Below are positions 55,339-62,789 of a stretch of DNA of 64,000 nucleotides, one piece after another (the stretch's first letter is position 1; every line of letters starts with the position of its first letter). The notes below the pieces were generated by a model that saw only the letters and a list, made by a program, of their open reading frames with translations, was not told where the DNA came from and searched no databases. The translations under genes were made by a program, and so were the position numbers. Source of the stretch: Neobacillus drentensis (lineage in GTDB: Bacteria > Bacillota > Bacilli > Bacillales > Cytobacillaceae); NCBI RefSeq assembly GCF_021560175.1, contig NZ_CP091110.1:4776501-4840500 (forward strand). The letters are read 5' to 3'.

Positions 55339-56577
55339 TCACTCACTTTTACCAATGATTGCGAGCCTTTGAGTTCTTTCCTTTACATCCTCTGGATCAA
55401 CTTTCAGACGGGCTACTCCTGTTTCCATAGCTGCCTTGGCCACTGCAGCAGCAACATTTGGTGCTACTCTTGGGTCAAAAGGTGCTGGGATAACATAGTC
55501 TGCATGCAGTTCATCCTCGCTTATTAATCCGGCAATTGCCTCTACGGCTGCCACTTTCATTTTTTCATTTATATGGGTTGCCCTAACATCAAGGGCTCCA
55601 CGGAAAATTCCTGGAAATGCAAGGACGTTGTTCACTTGGTTAGGAAAATCAGAACGACCCGTTCCAACAACTTTTGCCCCCGCCGCTTTGGCTTCTTCCG
55701 GCATAATCTCTGGATCAGGATTCGCCATTGCAAAAATGATCGAGTCTGGGTTCATGGAAGCAACCATATCCTTGGTTAGTGCTCCTGCAACCGATACACC
55801 GATAAAAACATCCGCACCTTTTATCACATCAGCGAGACTTCCTTGCTGGTTATCGCGGTTCGTAAATTTCGCCACTTCTGCTTTGACGGAATTCATCCCC
55901 TGCGGCCGGCCTTCATAAATGGCACCTTTTGTATCACACATGATGATATCTCTGACTCCGTAGTTATATAACAACTTGATAATGGCAATCCCAGCAGCAC
56001 CTGCTCCACTAGCAACTACCTTTATTTCAGTCATTTTCTTTCCAATAATTTTAAGGGCATTGACAAGTCCTGCTACCGTAACAATGGCAGTGCCATGTTG
56101 GTCATCATGAAAAATGGGGATATTAGCTTCCCTTTTCAATCTTTCTTCAATCACAAAACAGTTAGGAGCGGCGATATCTTCGAGATTCACTCCCCCAAAG
56201 GTTGGCTCCAACAACTTTACCGTTTCAACGATTTTATCAACATCTGTTGTGTTTAAACAAATGGGAAAAGCATCCACTCCGGCAAAACTTTTAAAAAGGA
56301 CAGCTTTGCCCTCCATCACTGGAAGAGCGGCTTCAGGTCCAATGTTACCAAGCCCTAATACAGCTGTACCGTCGGAAACAACGGCAACCATATTACCTTT
56401 CATCGTATAATCATAAACCGTTTCAGGTTTTTCATAGATATCTTTACATGGCTCTGCCACACCTGGTGAATAGGCTAAACTTAAATCATGTGCATTTCGA
56501 ACTGGAACCTTTGATTTTGATTCTAACTTCCCCTTATGAATTCGATGCATATGTAATGCTTCTTCACGTAAAGTCAA
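55339..56577 (-). CDS. ytsJ: NADP-dependent malic enzyme
   Basis: Decarboxylates malate to pyruvate with NADPH formation. The 412 residues (B. subtilis YtsJ 410) begin with MTLREEALHMHRIHKGKLESKSK; sites include SLAYSPGVAEPC, DGTAVLGLGNIGPEAALPVMEGK, NLEDIAAPNCFVIEERL, IPIFHDDQHGTAIVTVAG and ASGAGAAGIAIIKLL. The TTG start is 6 bases after GGGGTGA. It heads ytsJ-gntR; acetyl-CoA carboxylase genes follow. Confidence 0.95.
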   Translation of the reverse strand: MTLREEALHMHRIHKGKLESKSKVPVRNAHDLSLAYSPGVAEPCKDIYEKPETVYDYTMKGNMVAVVSDGTAVLGLGNIGPEAALPVMEGKAVLFKSFAGVDAFPICLNTTDVDKIVETVKLLEPTFGGVNLEDIAAPNCFVIEERLKREANIPIFHDDQHGTAIVTVAGLVNALKIIGKKMTEIKVVASGAGAAGIAIIKLLYNYGVRDIIMCDTKGAIYEGRPQGMNSVKAEVAKFTNRDNQQGSLADVIKGADVFIGVSVAGALTKDMVASMNPDSIIFAMANPDPEIMPEEAKAAGAKVVGTGRSDFPNQVNNVLAFPGIFRGALDVRATHINEKMKVAAVEAIAGLISEDELHADYVIPAPFDPRVAPNVAAAVAKAAMETGVARLKVDPEDVKERTQRLAIIGKSE

Positions 56578-56640
56578 GAACTGTCACCCCTAAAAATTAT
56601 ATAAAAAATAATAATACCCATTCACTTATTGCCAGCTATA

Positions 56641-56653
56641 GTGGTCAGACCAC
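56641..56653. promoter_or_regulatory. GntR/FadR-type operator on the malic enzyme promoter
   Basis: GTGGTCAGACCAC is a perfect palindrome with the TGGT-N3-ACCA core typical of FadR-subfamily regulators. It lies 64 bases before ytsJ, between a GAGACA -35-like and a TATAGC -10-like hexamer on the minus strand (16-base spacer), so binding would block the promoter. Confidence 0.65.
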
Positions 56654-56699
56654 ACTTGTCTCTTTACCACTATAACATATCTAGGGAAGTTGTAAAGAA

Positions 56700-59600
56700 T
56701 TATTCCTTTAGGACCACGTTTTCTGAACCAAGGATATTTCTTAATTTCTGCAGTACATTCTGTTCAGGTTTCACCCTGTACTCATCACCTAACCTAAATG
56801 TTTTCCCGTTATCTTCATAATGGACAATAACGGGGGCATTTCCTTTATTTTCTTTTAATAGCTGATTTATTTTTTTTAGTGATGCTTCATCCTTCATACC
56901 AGCGGAAACTTTTAAATATAAAACAGCTTGCGTTTTAGAATTGCTTTGTAACCATTGTTCTATATCAAACACCTGCTGAATAATAAATTGCAATTGACCT
57001 TCTCTTTCTTCCAATTTCCCTTCAAGAAGCACAAAGCTTCCTTGTTTCAATAATACCTGAAACCTTTTATATACATTTGGAAATACCACAGCCTCCATCT
57101 CACCACTCGAATCACTTATGGTTAAGAAGGCCATCGAGTCTCCCTTTTTTGTACGAATCGATTTCATCGCTGAAATATAGACACCCGAAGCAGCCCTTTT
57201 TACTTCCGGGCTTAATTGATATAACAGCAAGGCACCACTTAGTTTAAGCCTTTTTTCATAAATGGAGATGGGATGGTCAGATAGGTAGAAACCCAGCGCC
57301 TCTTTTTCAAAGGTCAATTTATTTTCGAGACTAATAGGATCCACTTGGACGTATTTTGGCTTTGGTATCATGTCGTCCTCAAATAAGGCAAACTGTTCAT
57401 CCTCATTCGGCTTAAAGATTTGGGCATGTTCAATCGCTACATCCAAACTGGCTAAAAGAACAGCACGATCTTCTTCAAATTCATCAAACGCACCGGAATG
57501 AACTAAATATTCAAGTGTTTTTCGGTTTACTGCTTTAGAAGAAACTCTAATACAAAAGTCAAATAAGTCTTCAAACCTCTTCCGTTTTCTAACTTGAAAA
57601 ATTTCCTTTAGAGCTGCACCGCCCACACTTTTTATGGCTGCCAGGCTATATCGGATTCCATTTCTTTCTACCTGAAAGGAGTATTTGCTTTGATTAATGG
57701 ATGGGGGAAGAACGTTGATCTCCTTTTGCCGCGTTTCCATGATATATTGAGCAATTTTTGTATCGTTCCCGATCGCAGAGGTAAGAAGGCCCGCCATAAA
57801 ATGCACCGGAAAGTTGGCTTTTAAGAATGCTAGTTGGTAGGCAATCATACTATAGGCGACCGCATGGCTCCTATTAAACCCATAGTTTGCAAATCGGACA
57901 ATTAAATCATATATTTCATTTGCAAGTCCTTCTGTATAACCTTTCTTTAATGCCCCTTGAACGAAGTGATAGCGCTCTTTGTCCAATACTTCTTTTTGCT
58001 TTTTCCCTACCGCTCGGCGTAACAAGTCTGCTTCACCAAGGGAAAATCCGGCCATTTTGGAGGCAATCTGCATGATTTGCTCTTGGTAGACAATGACTCC
58101 ATAAGTATTCGCTAAAATGGGCTCCAAATCAGGGTGTGGATAATCTACGGCCGCCCTGCCATGTTTCCGGTCGATATAGAGCGGAATGTTTTCCATTGGG
58201 CCTGGACGATATAAGGCATTTACTGCCACAATATCCTCAAAGCGAGAAGGTTTTAATCGTGTCAGCACCTTCCTCATACCCTCTGATTCAAGCTGAAATA
58301 TACCTGTGGTTTCACCTCTGGCCAGTAAGTCAAACGTGTTAGCGTCTTGCAGTGGTATCTGCCGTATGTCAACCTTCCTGCCCGTATCTCGATAAATAGA
58401 AGATAAAATCGTTTCAATAAGCGAAAGGTTTCGGAGACCGAGAAAGTCCATTTTCAGTAAGCCAATCTCCTCAAGATACTCCATTGAGTACTGGGTTAAG
58501 AAAACATCTCCGGACCCCCGTTGAATCGGGACTAGCTCCACCAGCTGCTTCTCACTAATGACCACACCAGCAGCATGTGTGGAAGTATGGCGCGGCAGGC
58601 CTTCAAGTTTGATAGCTGTCTCAAACAATCTTTGATTTAGCGGAGTATCCTTCACAAACTTTCTCAATCGTTCTGATTCTTTATAAGCGGCGTCCAGATT
58701 AATACCTAAGCGGGACGGAACCAATTTTGATAAATACTCCAATTCTTTCGCATTTAAACCAAACGCTCGGCCGACATCTCTTAAAGCCGCTTTTGCAGCG
58801 AGTGTTCCAAATGTAACAATTTGAGCAACATGCATTTCCCCATATTTTTTAGCAACGTAATCGATCACCTCGTCCCGGCGATGATCAGGGAAATCGATGT
58901 CAATATCAGGCATCGATACCCGTTCAGGATTTAAAAAACGCTCAAATAATAGCTCATGCTTAATCGGATCTACGTCTGTGATATACAAAACATACGCAAC
59001 AAGTGAACCTGCCGCTGAACCTCGTCCTGGTCCTGTTAAAATACCATGCTCGCGTGCATATCTCATAAAATCCCAAACAATTAAAAAGTAGTTACTAAAT
59101 TTCATCCGCTTAATTACAGCAAGTTCATAGGACAAACGGTCTAAATATTCCTTATCCGGGTTAGAGAACCGTTCATACAATCCCTTTTCACATAATTGGT
59201 CAAGAAACTCCTCCGCGGGAACACCATGCTCGGTTGGGAATGCCGGTAAATAGGTTTTATTAAGTTCGATATCTACGGTGCAACGTGCGGCGATATTCAA
59301 GGAATTTTCTAAGGCTTGGGGATGTTCTGAAAAGCAATCAACCATTTCTTCAGCACTTTTTAAATAAAACTGGTCGCTATCTAGTTTTTCTCTATGCTCA
59401 TCCTGAAGTTTATCGCCATTTTTAATCGCCAGTAAACATTCGTGTGCAAACGTATCTTCTTTTTCTAAATAATGGACTCTGTTTGTAGCTACAAGTGGTA
59501 TGTTCTCTTTGTTAGCAATCGTAAGAAACTGTTTGTATATCCTTTTTTCATCTTCTAGCTGATGCTGCTGCACAGATAAGAAGAAGTTGCCGTTTCCGAA

Positions 59601-60062
59601 TATCTGATCCAGTCTAAGGATTAATCTTCGTGCATATTCCTCATTGCCGTTTAAAAGTGACTGTTCGATTTCCCCTTCTAAACCTGGAGAAATGGCGATA
59701 AGCCCTTGTGAATAAGATTTAAGCCATTTAAACGGAAGACCATTTTTAGACTTAGTTTGAACCGCACTTGTTATTTTCAATAAGTTCTTAAACCCTTCTT
59801 CTGTTTCGGCAAGTAAAACAAGTGGATAGGCTTCATTTTCTGACCGTTCGCTTTCAACATCTACCGTTAGACCAATGATTGGTTTAAGGTTATTTTTCTT
59901 ACAGAGTTTATAAAATTCAATCGTTCCGTACATGACGTTTCGGTCCGTCAGAGCAAGGGCTTTAAACCCTTTTCTTTTGGCATTTTCAATTAAATCCGGG
60001 ACAGATGCCGTGCTTGTCAACAAACTATAGGCACTATATACATGAAGGTGAATAAAAGACAT
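56700..60062 (-). CDS. dnaE: DNA polymerase III alpha subunit DnaE
   Basis: Lagging-strand/primer-extending replicative polymerase of Firmicutes (the second one beside PolC). The 1120 residues carry an N-terminal PHP domain (MSFIHLHVYSAYSLL, ALTDRNVMYG), palm with GPGRGSAAGSLVAYVL and the catalytic aspartates in PDIDIDFPDHRRDEV, fingers with GETTGIFQLESEGM, RPGPMENIPLYIDRKHG, helix-hairpin-helix and a C-terminal OB fold (about 960-1030, VYISAMKSIRTKKGDSMAFLT). B. subtilis DnaE has 1115 residues. No intein or frameshift. Confidence 0.97.
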   Translation of the reverse strand: MSFIHLHVYSAYSLLTSTASVPDLIENAKRKGFKALALTDRNVMYGTIEFYKLCKKNNLKPIIGLTVDVESERSENEAYPLVLLAETEEGFKNLLKITSAVQTKSKNGLPFKWLKSYSQGLIAISPGLEGEIEQSLLNGNEEYARRLILRLDQIFGNGNFFLSVQQHQLEDEKRIYKQFLTIANKENIPLVATNRVHYLEKEDTFAHECLLAIKNGDKLQDEHREKLDSDQFYLKSAEEMVDCFSEHPQALENSLNIAARCTVDIELNKTYLPAFPTEHGVPAEEFLDQLCEKGLYERFSNPDKEYLDRLSYELAVIKRMKFSNYFLIVWDFMRYAREHGILTGPGRGSAAGSLVAYVLYITDVDPIKHELLFERFLNPERVSMPDIDIDFPDHRRDEVIDYVAKKYGEMHVAQIVTFGTLAAKAALRDVGRAFGLNAKELEYLSKLVPSRLGINLDAAYKESERLRKFVKDTPLNQRLFETAIKLEGLPRHTSTHAAGVVISEKQLVELVPIQRGSGDVFLTQYSMEYLEEIGLLKMDFLGLRNLSLIETILSSIYRDTGRKVDIRQIPLQDANTFDLLARGETTGIFQLESEGMRKVLTRLKPSRFEDIVAVNALYRPGPMENIPLYIDRKHGRAAVDYPHPDLEPILANTYGVIVYQEQIMQIASKMAGFSLGEADLLRRAVGKKQKEVLDKERYHFVQGALKKGYTEGLANEIYDLIVRFANYGFNRSHAVAYSMIAYQLAFLKANFPVHFMAGLLTSAIGNDTKIAQYIMETRQKEINVLPPSINQSKYSFQVERNGIRYSLAAIKSVGGAALKEIFQVRKRKRFEDLFDFCIRVSSKAVNRKTLEYLVHSGAFDEFEEDRAVLLASLDVAIEHAQIFKPNEDEQFALFEDDMIPKPKYVQVDPISLENKLTFEKEALGFYLSDHPISIYEKRLKLSGALLLYQLSPEVKRAASGVYISAMKSIRTKKGDSMAFLTISDSSGEMEAVVFPNVYKRFQVLLKQGSFVLLEGKLEEREGQLQFIIQQVFDIEQWLQSNSKTQAVLYLKVSAGMKDEASLKKINQLLKENKGNAPVIVHYEDNGKTFRLGDEYRVKPEQNVLQKLRNILGSENVVLKE

Positions 60063-60145
60063 AATGTCACACCGTTCCTTAAAAAAATTTCATTTATTTA
60101 ATTATAGAGCTTAACGAGAAAAAAGAAAATATGTTCTGTTTTTAT

Positions 60146-60177
60146 CGAAAAGCGGAAGCACCTTGAACAGGGGCTTA
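60146..60177. repeat. Remnant of palindromic element family 2
   Basis: AAAAGCGGAAGCACCTTGA and ACAGGGGC correspond to the outer arm of the element at 30067-30188 (reverse complement of GCCCCTGGTCAAGGCGCTTCCGCTTT, with two changes). It lies between dnaE and ytrH, without the second arm. Confidence 0.55.
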
Positions 60178-60191
60178 TTTTTTTGCCAACT

Positions 60192-60220
60192 CATATTCCC
60201 AGACTCTTGTCCATATACAT
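60192..60220 (+). promoter_or_regulatory. Sigma-E promoter of ytrHI
   Basis: CATATT (60192-60197), a 14-base spacer and CATATACAT (60212-60220) fit the mother-cell sigma-E consensus (KMATATT-N14-CATACA-T). It lies 32 bases before the ytrH ATG; ytrHI is a sigma-E operon in B. subtilis. Confidence 0.7.
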
Positions 60221-60251
60221 GAATATAACAATTTGTAAGGGCGGTTTGCGC

Positions 60252-60590
60252 ATGAAAGAGATTGGTTTTTTTCCGGCTTTTATTGAGGGCTACTTTATCG
60301 CGCTAGGAGTCGTGCTTGGCGGTTCCTTAATTGGAGGGATTGCTTCATTCTTAACTGGACAACCACCACTTACGACCGTCTACCGATTATCCTCCGCACT
60401 TAGGATCTGGGCAATTGTTTCAGCAATTGGCGGAACATTTGATGCAGTTTACACGTTTGAAAGAGGTATATTTAACGCGGATACAAAGGATCTTTTTAAA
60501 CAACTCTTGCTCATCCTTTCTGCCTTAGGCGGGGCGCAAACAGGTGCGCTTATTATTAATTGGTTAACCCAGGAGCATATCTCATCATGA
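60252..60590 (+). CDS. ytrH: Sporulation membrane protein YtrH
   Basis: A 112-residue membrane protein from the ATG of MKEIGFFPAFIEGYFIALG, with spans near 8-30, 47-66 and 82-104. GGSLIGGIASFLTGQPP and GTFDAVYTFERGIF are family landmarks. In B. subtilis it acts in the mother cell during cortex and coat formation with YtrI. The stop overlaps ytrI (ATGA). A sigma-E promoter lies upstream. Confidence 0.92.
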   Translation: MKEIGFFPAFIEGYFIALGVVLGGSLIGGIASFLTGQPPLTTVYRLSSALRIWAIVSAIGGTFDAVYTFERGIFNADTKDLFKQLLLILSALGGAQTGALIINWLTQEHISS

Positions 60591-61087
60591 GAGTCCCGCA
60601 ATTATATCGTAAACCCGGCTGGCAGCGTTTTTTTGCCGGAACCGCTGTTGGCGGAGCGATTAGCTGGTGTATCTTTCTATATATTAACGGTGTTTGGCAG
60701 GAAGAGAACACGGAGTTAATCCGGAAGCAGCAGCAGGAAATTGTTGATTTAAATAACGAGAAAAAGATTTGGCAGGATGAGTATAAAGAAATCAATCGGC
60801 GCAATATTGAACAGCTTACGGTCCAGAAAATAAATATTAAAATCACAAACGCCGAAAAATATAAGCTAGACTCGTTGAGTGTTCTAGAAACAGAAGATTC
60901 GGTTCACGATGATATTAGTATGATGCTCGCCAAAGATATCGAAACCGTATATAAAAGTAAGGACTTACTCAAAAAAATAATTGAAAACAAACAAGTAAAA
61001 ATTAATGATAAAAGATACAAGTTAAAAGTGAAAGAAATGGTTATCTATACAAACTTAACCATCCAATTAGAAATTCATTTTGAATAA
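60587..61087 (+). CDS. ytrI: Sporulation membrane protein YtrI
   Basis: A 166-residue protein with one N-terminal span (about 17-38, GTAVGGAISWCIFLYI) and a long coiled coil (40-85, EENTELIRKQQQEIVDLNNEKK as landmark) leading to a C-terminal domain. AGGAG lies 11 bases before the ATG inside ytrH, and the ATGA overlap implies coupling. The longer open frame starting inside ytrH is not supported. Works with YtrH in sporulation in B. subtilis. Confidence 0.9.
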   Translation: MRVPQLYRKPGWQRFFAGTAVGGAISWCIFLYINGVWQEENTELIRKQQQEIVDLNNEKKIWQDEYKEINRRNIEQLTVQKINIKITNAEKYKLDSLSVLETEDSVHDDISMMLAKDIETVYKSKDLLKKIIENKQVKINDKRYKLKVKEMVIYTNLTIQLEIHFE

Positions 61088-61128
61088 GCAAGGCTGCAGC
61101 ACTTAATTAGGCGCTGCAGCTAGACATA

Positions 61129-61151
61129 CGGCCCTGAAAACGGGCCGTTTT
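61129..61151 (+). terminator. Terminator after ytrHI
   Basis: CGGCCC (61129-61134) and GGGCCG (61142-61147) stem plus TTTT. The preceding TTAGGCGCTGCAGCTAGACA (61107-61126) resembles the end of palindromic element family 2. Confidence 0.75.
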
Positions 61152-61162
61152 CCTGCTTGAGA

Positions 61163-62107
61163 CTAGTTGGAATATGCATTGCAAACTTTCCCTAATTCCG
61201 TAACGACTTGTTCCACTTCGTCCCATGAATAAATCGTTGCACCCGAAGCAAGCGGATGTCCGCCGCCGTTAAATTTCCTTGCGACTACATTGATCACAGG
61301 CCCCTTAGAGCGGAGTCTTACCCGGATTTGTTTGTCTTCCTCAATGAAAAAGACCCACGCTTTTATCCCTTTTACCTCTCCAAGTGATCCAACAAGTAAA
61401 GATGCTTCAGCTGGTCTCGCGTCATACTCTTTTAATAAATCCTTGGTAATCTTAACAGAAGCCACACCATTTGGCTGAAGGACAAAATTCTGCAGGATAT
61501 AACCTTGTAATTTAATAATCTTAGGATCTAGCTCGTACATTCTGTCAAAAAGTTCAGTCCGTGAAAAATTGTAATGAATTAATTCACCTGCATATGCAAA
61601 TGTTTTTTCCGTTGAACTTGGGAACAAAAATCTACCCGTGTCACCAACAATACCGGCAAACAATAACCTTGCCGCCTCGTCATTCATTTTCAATCCCGAT
61701 TCTTTACCTTTTAGATAGAATTCATAGATCATTTCACTGCAGGAACTAGCAGTGGTGTCGACCCACAATAAGTCCCCATACGGTTCCATGTTAGGATGAT
61801 GGTCGATTTTAATCAATTTATCCCCCAATGTATAGCGATGATCATCGATTCTTTCCTGATTGGCCGTATCACAAACAATCACTAATGCCCCTTTATAAAC
61901 CTCGTCCTCGATTACATCAAGCCTGCGCAAGAAATTCAGCGTTGCTTCCTCTTGACCTACGGCATAGATTTTTTTCTCTGGAAAGGATTCCTTTAATATT
62001 GCAGTTAATCCACCTTGTGACCCGTATGCATCCGGGTCTGGACGGATATGACGGTGAACAATAATCGTTTCATATTGTTTAATCGCTGTTAAAATTTGCT
62101 CAATCAT
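61163..62107 (-). CDS. nrnA: NanoRNase / pAp phosphatase NrnA
   Basis: DHH/DHHA1 phosphoesterase that degrades 2-5-mer RNA and converts pAp to AMP. I start at MIEQILTAIKQYETIIVHRH (314 residues) after AAGGAG; the upstream open frame is unsupported. DHH motifs: HRHIRPDPDAYGSQGGL, VIVCDTANQERI, LIKIDHHPN, and the DHHA1 end FNGGGHPLASGATI. It replaces Orn in Firmicutes. Position between ytrI and ytpI matches B. subtilis ytqI. Confidence 0.96.
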   Translation of the reverse strand: MIEQILTAIKQYETIIVHRHIRPDPDAYGSQGGLTAILKESFPEKKIYAVGQEEATLNFLRRLDVIEDEVYKGALVIVCDTANQERIDDHRYTLGDKLIKIDHHPNMEPYGDLLWVDTTASSCSEMIYEFYLKGKESGLKMNDEAARLLFAGIVGDTGRFLFPSSTEKTFAYAGELIHYNFSRTELFDRMYELDPKIIKLQGYILQNFVLQPNGVASVKITKDLLKEYDARPAEASLLVGSLGEVKGIKAWVFFIEEDKQIRVRLRSKGPVINVVARKFNGGGHPLASGATIYSWDEVEQVVTELGKVCNAYSN

Positions 62108-62196
62108 GACACTGCTCCTTATGTACCAATTATGGCTTTTTTTTTCAATCCACGATAAAATAGTAGAAGATCTCAAGAAATATGGAGGATTGAATA

Positions 62197-62508
62197 ATGT
62201 TTGTACTCGTTGTATTGATTGTCGTTTTATTTGCTTTCTACTTATTTTATAAAACAAAATACATTAGAAGCAACCGTCAGGTAGAAAAGAAATGGCTTTC
62301 CGCAAAATCAAATATTGCACTTGGCCTTTTTGTCTGCTTCTTTGGCATTAATCATCTTGTCTTTATATCCGAGACTACCACATCATACATTATTGCATCC
62401 ATCTTTACTATTTATGGTGCTTACTTTAGCTGGATTGGCTTCAAAAAATATAAGCATTACCTTCCGTTTGCTATTGAAGAGGCTAATAGTCTTGAAGCCC
62501 AAAAATAA
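62197..62508 (+). CDS. ytpI: YtpI-like membrane protein
   Basis: A 103-residue protein with three spans (about 2-18, 42-57, 64-84): MFVLVVLIVVLFAFYLFYK at the start and ALGLFVCFFGINHLVF later. Function is unknown. GGAGG precedes the ATG. It sits divergently from nrnA and convergently to ytoI, the B. subtilis order. A strong terminator follows. Confidence 0.88.
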   Translation: MFVLVVLIVVLFAFYLFYKTKYIRSNRQVEKKWLSAKSNIALGLFVCFFGINHLVFISETTTSYIIASIFTIYGAYFSWIGFKKYKHYLPFAIEEANSLEAQK

Positions 62509-62512
62509 GTCG

Positions 62513-62545
62513 AGCCGCTTCTCAAAAGGAAGCGGCTTTCTTTTT
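62513..62545 (+). terminator. Terminator after ytpI
   Basis: AGCCGCTTC and GAAGCGGCT (62515-62537) form a stem with a short loop followed by TTCTTTTT. Confidence 0.85.
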
Positions 62546-62551
62546 AATTAG

Positions 62552-62789
62552 ACTGTGTTAAGGGATAATGTTGATTTTCAGCATGTTGATTGGAGCGGAA
62601 GGCGGCGAAGACTCCTCGAAAATGCTATCGCATTTCCTTCGTGCGTGGGCGGATTCGAGGATGCAAATTCAAAGTCCTGCGGGAGTACGGGGCAGCGGAG
62701 ACCCCACAGGCGCAGGTGCGCCGAGGAGGCTCCCCGGCACGCCCGCGGAAAGCGAAGCCGCCTGGAGCGGAAATCAACCTTCAAGATTA
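62552..62789. repeat. GC-rich palindromic element, copy 2, with a 62-bp insertion
   Basis: Begins ACTGTGTTAA (62552-62561) and continues like copy 1 (26124-26306) through GTTGATTGGAGCGGAAGGCGGC, CACAGGCGCAGGTGCGCC and GCCGCCTGGAGC, as landmarks. A 62-bp segment (62617-62678) is inserted in the core and is bounded by TCCT on both sides. The right end stops at AAGATTAA; the CACAGC of copy 1 is missing because ytoI coding sequence starts there, and the ytoI stop codon lies inside the element end. Open frames here are artefacts. Confidence 0.85.
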
